Source: Porticoccaceae bacterium
GTDB lineage: Bacteria > Pseudomonadota > Gammaproteobacteria > Pseudomonadales > Porticoccaceae
Length of the DNA: 64,000 nucleotides
Reading direction: 5' to 3'
Assembly: GCA_029248755.1 (NCBI GenBank)
Contig: JAQWIR010000020.1
Span: 1-64,000, forward strand
Shown in pieces: positions 44,322-54,169 of this stretch. A program made the translations under genes and the position numbers. Below the pieces are notes generated by a model, which was given only the letters and a program-made list of their open reading frames with translations, was not told the DNA's origin and did not search any database. The stretch's first letter is position 1, and every line of letters begins with the position of its first letter.

Positions 44322-44464
44322 CTAGTATTTAATTGTTTGATTAAATACTTCTCAATCATAGAAGGTTGGATAATATATCCTCTTTGACTTGCAATATTAG
44401 CCATGAGAAAAAAAAAGGCATATAGTTAATTAAATAATAAAATAATCATGATTTAACAGTCATC

Positions 44465-47221
44465 ATGTTAATTAGGGGTATTCCAATGTTACCAGTAAAT
44501 AAAATTATAAAATCCATTTTATCTCGAGCTCTACTAACGGTCAGTTTATTTGCTTTTAGTATCCCTCTACTAGCTGAAGATAGCACGATATACGTAAAGT
44601 TGAATACAAACCCATTTAGTTCCCCTTTCTATATTTTTTCCAATGAACCCAATGGTGAGTCCACAACAGTTTCCCTTGAAAAGGGATCTACATACACATT
44701 TATAAGAACAGATAGCGGTCATGCATTTAATATTGGCAATAGCTGGCGAGAAGCTAATACGCAGATTCAAGCTTCAAGTACCGGAAGCGGAGGTATGGTC
44801 GGCGAAGTAGCTTCAATTGTAGCTAATGAACAATTGACTATAACAATTCCGCTCAATTTTACTGGTGATCAATTATCCTATTTTTGTTATCCGCATTCAG
44901 TAATGATAGCTAGCTTTGATGTGGTAGAAAGACAGCAAGCAAGTTGGGATTTTGATGGAAGTGGGGATGTTGATGCTCTAACTGATGGCTTATTATTACT
45001 CCGATATACATTTGGATTGAGAGGTAACAATCTAACGAGCGGTGCGATGGCAACTAACTCTTCGCGTTCTTCTCTTCAAATTGAAGACTATATATCTTCT
45101 GGAGTATCTATTGCAGATATTGATTCTAACGGCCAGGTTGATGCATTAACCGATGGGCTACTATTATTGCGCTACCTTTTTGGCTTGCGTGGTTCTAACT
45201 TAGTGCTTGGCGCAGTATCGGTAGATGCCTCAAGAACTTCTAGCGATGAAGTTGAACAATATATTGCTTCGTTAATGCCCGAACAAATTTTAGCTCAAGC
45301 ATCCGGTTTACTGGTTCCAATGAAAAGTAGTCAAGAATTTACCTCGAAACTTACACAAAGCTACGATAGTGTATTTGGTGAAGTTGCTTCGGCAATTGCC
45401 CTTGATGCGGTCCCAGAAATGGCGATGGATTCTGCAGTTGAAGCCACTGGCGGAGAATCATTTACTACCACTTATACGTTAGAAAAAACGATTGATGAGC
45501 ATGATTTTGTAAAGTATGACGGCGATCATCTTTTTATAGCCCCTAGCTACAGCATGCATGATGATTGTTGTTTTATAATCAATGAGCCTGTAGCTATATT
45601 CGATGATGCTATAGAAGTGGACGAAGAATCCGTTGTTGCGGATGAACCTATCGTTGAAATTCCAGAGTTGCGTTCTATAAAAATCATGTCTACTGATTCT
45701 GATCAAGCCACAGCAGTGCAGGTAGGCAATATTATTGTTGATGAAAATAACACAATTGAAGGACTATACACCAATGATACTCAGTTAGCGGCCATAAATA
45801 GTTCTGGTTGGTGGGGAATGTATGGCGATGTGTTTATGTCACCAACTACATGGCGGGGACAAACCACAGGGCTTGATGTATACGACATTTCAAATACTTC
45901 TGACCCTGAAAAAATTTGGGACTTTGAAATAGAAGCTGGCTTTGTAACTAGTCGCAAAAAGGGTGATATTGTTTATTTAGTTGCTCGTCACACCCCCCAA
46001 ATTACCAACTATGTAGACAATCCTTCAGCCGAACAAAAAGCTGGCAATCAAGAGGCTATCGATGAAACAGCTGTTAATGATTTACTGCCTAAGGCTTACA
46101 TTAATGGTGAGCAAACAGATCTTCTAGCTGCTACCGACTGTCTAATGATTAATGAAGAGCATGATTTGGCACCCAATCAATATGGCTATCCAACTATGAC
46201 TCTTCTGGTTGCAATAGATGTAACGGAAAAAACAGTAGTCAATAGTTCCTGTTATTTAGAATCTACATCGGGCGTTTATGTAAGTCAAAATGCGATCTAT
46301 TTCATCCAGTCAGAAGGTTGGGGCTTAGATTCACGAACATTAATTCATAGATTTAATCTATCGGCGAATTTGGGATACAGCGGCTCAGGTCAAGTAAATG
46401 GTCATTTATTTGGTTCAGGTGAAATTGACTTTCGTATAAATGAACACGATGGCTTTCTAAGAGTAGTAAGTAGTCAATGGACAGGAGATTCAAACGATAA
46501 CAGAGACCATCAGTTAACTGTTCTAAAGCTTTCACCTTCCGATTATTCATTAACAGAGGTTGCGACATTACCAAATGAACAATATCCAAATGAGATTGGC
46601 AAGCCCAATGAAGATCTCTATGGTGTAAGATTTTTTGGTGACACACTTTATCTAGTGACATTTGAGCGCACAGATCCACTTTATGTCCTCGATCTTTCTG
46701 ATCAAGAAAATCCTATTATTGCGGGTGAGCTTGAGGTTACTGGATTTTCAGATTTTCTTCATCCAGTCAATGACGAATTGCTGTTAGGTTTAGGCCAAGA
46801 TGAAGATGGCTTAATTAAATTAGAGTTATTTAATGTTGAATCTATGGATAACCCAGTGTCTTTGTCTTCTTTAAGTGTTGGCCAAGGCTCAAGTTGGATC
46901 CATTCTCCTGCCCGATATAACCGACATGCCTTTACATATCAGCAGATCAATGAAACCCAAGATCGTTTCTCTGTTCCGGTTACATTATCCCAAACATCAA
47001 GCATGAGCTATTCACAAGAAAATCGACTATACATGTTTAACCTTACTAACAAAAATGATCCTGAGAGCGCTTCGATTGTTAGTAATGGCTACTTATCCGG
47101 CGGCACAAACGATTGGTGGAGCAATAACGATCGTCAGCGAGCTTTTTTCCATGACAACTCTGTTTTCTATATAAATGGTGAGAATGTTATTTCAGCGTTT
47201 TGGGAATTTCCGCAAGATTGA
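44465..47221 (+). CDS. Secreted multidomain protein: cupredoxin-like domain, dockerin-like repeats, beta-propeller domain (Beta_propel-like)
   Basis: Signal peptide; GHAFNIG...YFCYPHSVM; two DALTDGLLLLRY repeats; TIDEHDFVKYDGDHLFIAPS...SDQATAVQVGNIIVDE typical of Beta_propel. Confidence 0.82.
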   Translation: MLIRGIPMLPVNKIIKSILSRALLTVSLFAFSIPLLAEDSTIYVKLNTNPFSSPFYIFSNEPNGESTTVSLEKGSTYTFIRTDSGHAFNIGNSWREANTQIQASSTGSGGMVGEVASIVANEQLTITIPLNFTGDQLSYFCYPHSVMIASFDVVERQQASWDFDGSGDVDALTDGLLLLRYTFGLRGNNLTSGAMATNSSRSSLQIEDYISSGVSIADIDSNGQVDALTDGLLLLRYLFGLRGSNLVLGAVSVDASRTSSDEVEQYIASLMPEQILAQASGLLVPMKSSQEFTSKLTQSYDSVFGEVASAIALDAVPEMAMDSAVEATGGESFTTTYTLEKTIDEHDFVKYDGDHLFIAPSYSMHDDCCFIINEPVAIFDDAIEVDEESVVADEPIVEIPELRSIKIMSTDSDQATAVQVGNIIVDENNTIEGLYTNDTQLAAINSSGWWGMYGDVFMSPTTWRGQTTGLDVYDISNTSDPEKIWDFEIEAGFVTSRKKGDIVYLVARHTPQITNYVDNPSAEQKAGNQEAIDETAVNDLLPKAYINGEQTDLLAATDCLMINEEHDLAPNQYGYPTMTLLVAIDVTEKTVVNSSCYLESTSGVYVSQNAIYFIQSEGWGLDSRTLIHRFNLSANLGYSGSGQVNGHLFGSGEIDFRINEHDGFLRVVSSQWTGDSNDNRDHQLTVLKLSPSDYSLTEVATLPNEQYPNEIGKPNEDLYGVRFFGDTLYLVTFERTDPLYVLDLSDQENPIIAGELEVTGFSDFLHPVNDELLLGLGQDEDGLIKLELFNVESMDNPVSLSSLSVGQGSSWIHSPARYNRHAFTYQQINETQDRFSVPVTLSQTSSMSYSQENRLYMFNLTNKNDPESASIVSNGYLSGGTNDWWSNNDRQRAFFHDNSVFYINGENVISAFWEFPQD
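44945..45284 (+). repeat. Dockerin-like two-repeat module (copy 3)
   Basis: WDFDGSGDVDALTDGLLLLRYTFGLRG / IADIDSNGQVDALTDGLLLLRYLFGLRG. Confidence 0.85.
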
Positions 47222-47245
47222 TAAAATGTTAAGTAATTTGTTTTT

Positions 47246-47274
47246 AAAAGTACTCATTTGAGTACTTTTTTTTT
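47246..47274 (+). terminator. Rho-independent terminator
   Basis: AAAAGTACTCA-TT-TGAGTACTTTTTTTTT downstream of the beta-propeller gene. Confidence 0.85.
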
Positions 47275-47410
47275 GTCTAATAAAATTAATTATATTAAGT
47301 TGCGATTTATAAACTTTTGGTCTAATTTTAAAGTAGTGACTGGTTTGCTTTTAGTTGTTGGCTTTCACGAGAAAATGGATTTAAGACGATGAGCGGAGCC
47401 TCAATATACA

Positions 47411-47554
47411 ATGCAAAATTCTTTTATTAACGGCTTTTTAGCCATTTCATCAAGTGCTACAAGTCACCCTTACAGATTATCTTACTTAGCTTATAAGCCA
47501 CTATTATGCTTATTTAATAAAGTAAATAAAGGTACTCCAAAGGGTATTCTGTAA
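47411..47554 (+). CDS. Putative 47-aa small ORF overlapping the next gene (TAATG)
   Basis: MQNSFINGFLAISSSATSHPYRLSYLAYKPLLCLFNKVNKGTPKGIL; stop TAA shares a base with the ATG of 47554. Confidence 0.35.
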   Translation: MQNSFINGFLAISSSATSHPYRLSYLAYKPLLCLFNKVNKGTPKGIL

Positions 47555-47892
47555 TGACAAATTTAAATATACGGCGACAAAAAACCGAAATAAAGTACAT
47601 TTCACCAATAGAGCATAATAGTTTTTTCCAATCTATTGGTGATGTGTTATCAAACCACTGGGATCCATTAGGTATATTTGATTCACATTGGCCACATGAT
47701 AAGTACGACCGATATATACCCGTTGTTTACACACGTGCGTTAAATTCTAACTGCACTAAGGATCTCATTCAGTACTTAACTTACCTGGCTTCTGATGTAT
47801 TAGGTGTAAAGACCAATATGCAAAATGATAAACGAGCAGCTGAACTTATATTGGCTGTTAGAGATTATTACTTTAGGAATGTAAATCAATAA
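47554..47892 (+). CDS. Conserved hypothetical small protein (WDPLG...YDRYIP motif)
   Basis: NHWDPLGIFDSHWPHDKYDRYIPVVY; good RBS AAAGGG; co-directional with moaC. Confidence 0.7.
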   Translation: MTNLNIRRQKTEIKYISPIEHNSFFQSIGDVLSNHWDPLGIFDSHWPHDKYDRYIPVVYTRALNSNCTKDLIQYLTYLASDVLGVKTNMQNDKRAAELILAVRDYYFRNVNQ

Positions 47893-47905
47893 TAGGATTT
47901 AAACA

Positions 47906-48379
47906 ATGCTTCAAATCTCGCATATTAATCAAAATGGCGAAGCAAATATGGTCGATATAAGCCATAAATTAGATACTGAACGCTCAGCAATTGCTTGCGC
48001 TCATATTGTATTAACGCCAAAGATTATTGATTCAATGGTTAATAAAAAAATAGATAAGGGAGATGTTTACTCAACAGCTAGGATAGCAGGAATTCAAGCG
48101 GCTAAAAAATGCGCTGATCTAATCCCCTTGTGCCACCCTTTACCTTTATCAAAGGTATCTATAGATATAAAACATGACAAGACCATATTAACTATTACCG
48201 CTCAATGTAAAACTACGGCTAAAACTGGTGTTGAAATGGAAGCATTGACTGCGGTTTCAGTCGCAGCATTAACTTTGTATGACATGTGTAAGAGTATTGA
48301 TAAAGGAATTATTGTTACAGATATCAGATTACTAGAAAAGCAAGGTGGTAAGTCTGGTTATTGGGCGTCTGATGATTAA
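47906..48379 (+). CDS. moaC: Cyclic pyranopterin monophosphate synthase
   Basis: [40 protein letters not shown]. Confidence 0.97.
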   Translation: MLQISHINQNGEANMVDISHKLDTERSAIACAHIVLTPKIIDSMVNKKIDKGDVYSTARIAGIQAAKKCADLIPLCHPLPLSKVSIDIKHDKTILTITAQCKTTAKTGVEMEALTAVSVAALTLYDMCKSIDKGIIVTDIRLLEKQGGKSGYWASDD

Positions 48380-48611
48380 ACTTTTATTTTTTGGTCGGTT
48401 ATCGGAATTAGCCTATGACGCACCAGCAATTATTAAGGCAACAAGCATCAATGAGGTCATTGATATGCTTAAAGTGAAGCATCCATTATTAGCAAAAGAA
48501 TTAAATGCGCCTCAGGTTCTTGTAGCGGTAAATCACAAGTTATCCGATTGTAATGTTGTTTTGAAGCCTGGTGATGCGTTGACTTTTATGTCTCCAGTAA
48601 CTGGGGGTTAG
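48375..48611 (+). CDS. moaD: Molybdopterin synthase small subunit
   Basis: [12 protein letters not shown]...FMSPVTGG (C-terminal GG); start refined. Confidence 0.94.
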   Translation: MKLLFFGRLSELAYDAPAIIKATSINEVIDMLKVKHPLLAKELNAPQVLVAVNHKLSDCNVVLKPGDALTFMSPVTGG

Positions 48612-48614
48612 GCT

Positions 48615-49079
48615 ATGCATACAATTTGTCGAATTCAAAATGATGCATTTGATGTTGTAAAACTTCACGATGCTTTATGTGAAAATTCGAAAAATACTGG
48701 AGCAGTAGCTACATTCACTGGACTAGTTAGAGGGTTTGATAAAAGTGGTGAACATCCTGCTATTGATTACATGTATTTGCAGCATTATCCACAGATGACT
48801 GAATCGAGCTTGAAGTTAATTATTGAGCAGGTTAATTCAAGGTTTGATTTATTAGCAGCAACGGTAATTCATAGAATAGGTAAACTCAAACCCGGTGACC
48901 CCATTGTTTTTGTTGGAATTGCTTCAGAGCATAGGCGTGATGGTTTTCAAGCAACTCAATTCATCATGGACTATATTAAAACTCAAGCAGCTATTTGGAA
49001 GCAGGTAAGTTTAAATGATCAAAAGTATTGGGTAGAAGTGAATAAAACTGATTTATTAGCTTTGAAGTACTGGCAATAA
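48615..49079 (+). CDS. moaE: Molybdopterin synthase catalytic subunit
   Basis: GAVATFTGLVRG, VIHRIGKLKPGDPIVFVGIASEHR. Confidence 0.96.
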   Translation: MHTICRIQNDAFDVVKLHDALCENSKNTGAVATFTGLVRGFDKSGEHPAIDYMYLQHYPQMTESSLKLIIEQVNSRFDLLAATVIHRIGKLKPGDPIVFVGIASEHRRDGFQATQFIMDYIKTQAAIWKQVSLNDQKYWVEVNKTDLLALKYWQ

Positions 49080-49826
49080 ATGGCATATGCCCCTTTAAGT
49101 AATGAACAGTTGCTGCGATATAGCCGCCATCTTCTCATGGATGGTGTTGGCCTAGACGGTCAGTCCCAACTTATGAATAGTCATGTGCTTATTGCTGGGC
49201 TAGGTGGTCTTGGTAGCCCTGTATCCTCTTATTTGGCTGCGGCTGGTGTCGGAAGGCTATCGCTTTGTGATCATGATACTGTTGAGTTGTCTAATCTGCA
49301 GCGACAAGTGATTTATACAACAGCTAATATTGGACAGCTTAAAGTAGATTCTGCTAAAGAGACACTGATGCCATTAAATCCAAATATAATTATTGATTGC
49401 TATCCACAAAGTGTCACAAAAGGTATTTTAAATCAGGGTGCAGATGTAGTGGTTGATTGTACTGATAATCTTGATTCTAAATTATTAATGAATAAATTTT
49501 GTTATCAAAACGGAATAGATTACATAAGTGCGTCTGCAATGGGTTGGGAGGGTCAAGTAATTGGTTTTGATTTTAAAAAAAATAGAACTATATGTTATGG
49601 CTGTATTTCTAACTTTGACTCGAAAGATCAAGTATTAACTTGCACTAATTTTGGAGTTTTAGGCCCAATACTTGGTGTGATAGGAAGCCTTCAAGCTTTG
49701 ACTGCGATAAAAATGTTACTTGGTAAGTTTAATTCTCATGGTGAGATGCAATGCTATGACGGTTTAAATAATCGATGGTTAAATTTAACCCTTGAACGAA
49801 GAAAAAAGTGCGACCAGTGCGGCTAA
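49080..49826 (+). CDS. moeB: Molybdopterin-synthase adenylyltransferase
   Basis: RYSRHLLMDGVGLDGQ, GLGGLGSPVSSYLAAAGVG, CxxC motifs. Confidence 0.94.
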   Translation: MAYAPLSNEQLLRYSRHLLMDGVGLDGQSQLMNSHVLIAGLGGLGSPVSSYLAAAGVGRLSLCDHDTVELSNLQRQVIYTTANIGQLKVDSAKETLMPLNPNIIIDCYPQSVTKGILNQGADVVVDCTDNLDSKLLMNKFCYQNGIDYISASAMGWEGQVIGFDFKKNRTICYGCISNFDSKDQVLTCTNFGVLGPILGVIGSLQALTAIKMLLGKFNSHGEMQCYDGLNNRWLNLTLERRKKCDQCG

Positions 49827-49907
49827 GAAATGGCTACATATCTATACGATACTAACAAATTTAATGGGCTTAACTCAATCTAACGAAAAGGATAGGATAC
49901 AAGGATA

Positions 49908-50417
49908 GTGACCAAACAACGTAATCAAAATTTACGAATTGCGATATTAACTATTTCTGATACACGTCACTTGGCAACTGATGAATCAGGTAGATATCTA
50001 AAAAAGGCAATTTCTACTGCAAAACATGTTTTAGCAGATAGAAATTGGGTCAAAGATGATATTTATCAAATGCGTTCCGTTGTCTCAAAATGGATAGCGG
50101 ATCAAAAAATTGATGTCATTATCACAACTGGTGGAACAGGCTTTGCGAAAAGAGACATAACCCCTGAGGCCTTGAGTCCATTATTTGACAAATCCATTGA
50201 TGGTTTTGGCGAGTTATTTAGGAAGTTAACTTACAATGAAATAGCTACATCCACCATACAATCTCGATGTTTGGCAGGTATATCCAATAATACACTAATT
50301 TTTTGTCTTCCAGGATCAACAAACGCCTGTAAAACTGCATGGGAGCAAATATTATTATTTCAGCTTGATGTAAATAATAAACCCTGTAATTTTGTTAAAC
50401 ATACTGTAAATACATAG
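49908..50417 (+). CDS. moaB: MoaB/Mog-family protein
   Basis: IAILTISDTRHLATDESG, ITTGGTGFAKRDITPEA. Confidence 0.92.
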   Translation: MTKQRNQNLRIAILTISDTRHLATDESGRYLKKAISTAKHVLADRNWVKDDIYQMRSVVSKWIADQKIDVIITTGGTGFAKRDITPEALSPLFDKSIDGFGELFRKLTYNEIATSTIQSRCLAGISNNTLIFCLPGSTNACKTAWEQILLFQLDVNNKPCNFVKHTVNT

Positions 50418-50420
50418 CTA

Positions 50421-51617
50421 ATGCTAAGCGTTTCTGATGCCTTAAATATTATGTCAAAGAGTGTGAAAATTCTGGCAAGTACCGAAACTTACTCATTAAA
50501 AACATCATTAGGAAAAGTTTTAGCTGAAGATATATTCGCTTCTTTGGATATCCCTGCAACTGACAATAGTGCTGTAGATGGCTACGCATTATGCTATCGA
50601 GAAGCAAAAAAAAATAAGTTCGAATTACCCCTTAGCCAGAGAATTGTTGCTGGGCAAAAACCAAATACTCTCACTCCAGATACAGCTGCCCGAATATTTA
50701 CAGGAGGGGTATTGCCTAAAGGTGCTGATACGGTTGCATTACAAGAGCATTGTTACGAGCATGCCGGAATGATTTCCTTAGATAAGAAGGTTATACGAGG
50801 AAAGAATATCCGTCAAAAAGGACAGGATATCGGTTGCGGGGAAAAAATATTATCAAAAGGTTTATTGCTAAGACCACAGGACCTCGGTTTATTAGCATCA
50901 CTTGGAATCGATACCGTTAAGACCTATAAACCTCTGACTATAGGATTTTTTACAACAGGTGATGAATTGCTTCAGCCAGGTGATAAATTTAAAGAAGGTA
51001 AAATTTATGACTCTAACAAGGTACTTTTAGGTAATTTAATAAGTCATTTAGGTATGATTTCAGTGGACCTTGGAGTTGCGCCTGACAACTTAAACAAAAC
51101 CATCAATCTCATTAAAAATGTTCCTGATACAGTAGATATAATTATTTCAGCTGGTGGAGTGTCGGTTGGTGATTGTGATTACGTAAAAGCAGCCATTGAC
51201 TATTTGGGTGAAATAAATTTTTGGAGGGTTTCAATTAAACCTGGAAAGCCGTTTCTTTTTGGTCATGCAATGAATAGGCCATTTATGGGTCTTCCAGGGA
51301 ATACGGCATCGGTTTTTGTTACATTTTTGATATTAGTGATGCCTTTTTTGTTTTGGTCTCAAGGCTATCATTCTTTTTTTCATCAGACATTTAAGGCTAC
51401 TTCATTATTTTCGCGAGAAGCTGGAAATAGACAGATATTTCATCGTGCGAAAGTGTCAAAGGATGGAGTTCAGTTACATAAAAATCAAAGTAGTGGGGTT
51501 TTGTCGTCAGCTAGCTGGGGAAATGTACTGGCTATACAGCATCCACATACCACAATTAATGAGGGTGATTTAGTCGATGTTATTCCATTTAATAGTCTTA
51601 CACTAGGCGCAATATAG
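50421..51617 (+). CDS. moeA: Molybdopterin molybdenumtransferase
   Basis: PATDNSAVDGYAL, SAGGVSVGDCDYVK, GLPGNTASVFVTF. Confidence 0.95.
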   Translation: MLSVSDALNIMSKSVKILASTETYSLKTSLGKVLAEDIFASLDIPATDNSAVDGYALCYREAKKNKFELPLSQRIVAGQKPNTLTPDTAARIFTGGVLPKGADTVALQEHCYEHAGMISLDKKVIRGKNIRQKGQDIGCGEKILSKGLLLRPQDLGLLASLGIDTVKTYKPLTIGFFTTGDELLQPGDKFKEGKIYDSNKVLLGNLISHLGMISVDLGVAPDNLNKTINLIKNVPDTVDIIISAGGVSVGDCDYVKAAIDYLGEINFWRVSIKPGKPFLFGHAMNRPFMGLPGNTASVFVTFLILVMPFLFWSQGYHSFFHQTFKATSLFSREAGNRQIFHRAKVSKDGVQLHKNQSSGVLSSASWGNVLAIQHPHTTINEGDLVDVIPFNSLTLGAI

Positions 51618-51624
51618 AGATTAA

Positions 51625-52632
51625 ATGAGTATGGATACTCCTGAAAAAAAAATACTGAAAGATACTTTTGGCCGTGAGGTTAGCTATTTGCGTTTATCGG
51701 TTACAGATCGATGTAATCTTAGATGTAAATACTGTATGCCTGAGAAAATGAAATTTGTGCCTAGAGAGCAAGTTTTAACGCTTGAAGAAATTTACATTCT
51801 AGCGTCTGTTTTTGTTGATTTAGGCGTTAATTCAATTCGTCTTACTGGAGGAGAGCCACTAATAAGAAAAAATATACTATGGCTGGTTAAGGCATTATCC
51901 GAATTAAATTATTTAAAGGAACTGACTTTGACCACCAATGGAATAAAATTACCAATGCTTGCGGGTAGTTTAAAGACAGCAGGTTTGTCTAGGATCAATA
52001 TAAGTCTCGATAGTTTGAGGCCTCAGCGATTTTCCGAAATAACTAGGGTCGGAGAGTTAGAGCAAGTATTAAAGGGCATAGAGGCAGCTATAGATGCAAA
52101 GTTTAATAAAATCAGACTTAATGCGGTTATCCAAAAAGGGTTTAATGATGATGAAGTAAGCGATCTAGTTAATTTTTCGATTGATAAAGGGTTAGATATA
52201 GCCTTTATCGAAGAGATGCCTTTAGGAGATATTTCTTCTCACCAACGAAACAGCACACAAATTACTGGTTTTAGTTTAAGGGAGCAGTTGAGTGAAAAAT
52301 TTAATTTACAATTATCTGATCATAGAACAGCTGGTCCATCTAAGTATTACTCTATTGCTAATTCGGAAACTAAAGTAGGTTTTATTTCCCCCATATCTGA
52401 TAATTTTTGTGGTTCATGTAATAGAGTTAGATTGACATCTGAGGGACGGTTATTACTTTGCTTAGGCAATGAAAATAGCATTGATTTACGTGCAATTATT
52501 CGACAAAATTTCAACAATAAAAGCGCTCTAAAAAAAGCCATTAGAGAAGCGCTGACACTCAAACCCGAACGACATTACTTTGACCCAAATAAAACTGAAA
52601 TTGTTCGATTTATGAATATGACAGGGGGGTAA
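51625..52632 (+). CDS. moaA: GTP 3',8-cyclase
   Basis: Radical SAM LSVTDRCNLRCKYCMPE; C-terminal FCGSCNRVRLTSEGRLLLCL. Confidence 0.97.
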   Translation: MSMDTPEKKILKDTFGREVSYLRLSVTDRCNLRCKYCMPEKMKFVPREQVLTLEEIYILASVFVDLGVNSIRLTGGEPLIRKNILWLVKALSELNYLKELTLTTNGIKLPMLAGSLKTAGLSRINISLDSLRPQRFSEITRVGELEQVLKGIEAAIDAKFNKIRLNAVIQKGFNDDEVSDLVNFSIDKGLDIAFIEEMPLGDISSHQRNSTQITGFSLREQLSEKFNLQLSDHRTAGPSKYYSIANSETKVGFISPISDNFCGSCNRVRLTSEGRLLLCLGNENSIDLRAIIRQNFNNKSALKKAIREALTLKPERHYFDPNKTEIVRFMNMTGG

Positions 52633-52635
52633 ATG

Positions 52636-52660
52636 ATGCCCTGAAAGAATATCAGGGCAT
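52636..52660. terminator. Hairpin between convergent moaA and nhaB
   Basis: ATGCCCTGA-AAGAATA-TCAGGGCAT inverted repeat; weak T-tract. Confidence 0.5.
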
Positions 52661-52663
52661 TTG

Positions 52664-54169
52664 TTAGATCATGTAGAGGACACCAAGAAAGCCAACAACA
52701 GTGAGCACAATAGTATAAGGCAGAGCCATGACTACCATTCGCATGTATGAAAGGCCAATCAATGGCGCCAAAGCTGAGGTAAGTAGGAAAAGAAACGCTG
52801 CCTGACCATTGGGTGTTGCTACGCTTGTCAAATTAGTACCAGTATTAATAGCAATGACTAACTTGTCGAAATGATCGCGATCAATCAAACCAGAGTCGAG
52901 GGCTACACGAACCTCATTAATATAAACTGTAGCAACAAAAACATTATCACTGATTGCAGATAGCAAACCGTTAGCTAGAAAGAAAACACCGGGTTGTGAA
53001 GCAGGGTCCATAGCAAGAACCCAAGTAATCACTGGTGAAAAAAGATGCTGTTCATGAATAACCGCTACAATTGCGAAGAATACAACTAAAAGGGCTGTAA
53101 AGGGCAATGCTTCCTCAAATGCTTTGCCAATTTGATGCTCTTCAGTGACTCCATTAAACGAAGTAAGTAGTACAATAACCATTAACCCTATTAAGCCAAC
53201 TGGTGCCCAGTGAAATGCTAGCGCAAGGGCTAGAATTAAAGCAACAATTGCCTGAGTAATTAATATAGCAACTTGCTCTTTTGTACGATTCTTTTCATCT
53301 TCCTGACTATATTCGGTTAGTACGTGTCGCACATCTTCAGGCAGTTGTTCACCGTAGCCTAATATTTTAGTTTTTTCTAACAGGATGCAGCAAGCTAGAC
53401 CACAGACGAAAACAGGCATAGTGACTGGTGCCATTCGCATGAAAAATTCTATAAATTGCCATCCCGCTTTTTCAGCAATCAGCAAGTTTTGAGGTTCGCC
53501 CACAACGGTAGTAACGCCACCCAAAGCAGTTCCCACAGCGCCATGCATGATTAGGCTGCGAAGAAACGAACGGAAGTTTTCGAGGTTTTCAGCATTTGCA
53601 TCAATTACAGAGCTATTGTCGAGATGATTGTGAGAAGTGTCATTAACAGATTGACCTGAAGCCACACGGTGGTAGACAGAGTAAAACCCAACTGCCACTG
53701 TAATGAGCACTGCTGTGACCGTTAAGGCATCGAGAAAAGCAGATAATACAGCGCCTGAAAAGCAAAACAAAAAAGAAAGGGTAGTCTTTGATCGGACATT
53801 CAAAAGTATTTTTGTAAATGTATAGAGCAACATGTCGCGCATAAAATATATGCCAGCGACCATAAACATTAGTAACAGAATAACTTGAAAATTAGCCACT
53901 GCTTCTTGATACACATTTTCTGGGCTAGCTAATCCAAGTAATATCGCTTCGATAGCTAACAGACCGCCAGGTTGCAGTGGGTAGCACTTAAGAGCCATTG
54001 CAAGAGTCAATATAAATTGAGCAATGAGAATCCAGCCCAGTATAAATGGCGTAGTCACCATCAGTAAGATAGGGTTGATCACTAAAAAGGCAATTATTAG
54101 TTTTTGGTACCAATCTGGGGAATTACCCAAAAAATTGTTTTTAAATGCTTTAGCTAACGTTGCCGTCAT
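52664..54169 (-). CDS. nhaB: Na+/H+ antiporter NhaB
   Basis: [60 protein letters not shown]. Confidence 0.95.
   Translation of the reverse strand: MTATLAKAFKNNFLGNSPDWYQKLIIAFLVINPILLMVTTPFILGWILIAQFILTLAMALKCYPLQPGGLLAIEAILLGLASPENVYQEAVANFQVILLLMFMVAGIYFMRDMLLYTFTKILLNVRSKTTLSFLFCFSGAVLSAFLDALTVTAVLITVAVGFYSVYHRVASGQSVNDTSHNHLDNSSVIDANAENLENFRSFLRSLIMHGAVGTALGGVTTVVGEPQNLLIAEKAGWQFIEFFMRMAPVTMPVFVCGLACCILLEKTKILGYGEQLPEDVRHVLTEYSQEDEKNRTKEQVAILITQAIVALILALALAFHWAPVGLIGLMVIVLLTSFNGVTEEHQIGKAFEEALPFTALLVVFFAIVAVIHEQHLFSPVITWVLAMDPASQPGVFFLANGLLSAISDNVFVATVYINEVRVALDSGLIDRDHFDKLVIAINTGTNLTSVATPNGQAAFLFLLTSALAPLIGLSYMRMVVMALPYTIVLTVVGFLGVLYMI

Noticed and set aside
47281-47553. Moco riboswitch upstream of the moa genes
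   Set aside because: I could not find the conserved Moco RNA core; an Rfam scan would settle it.
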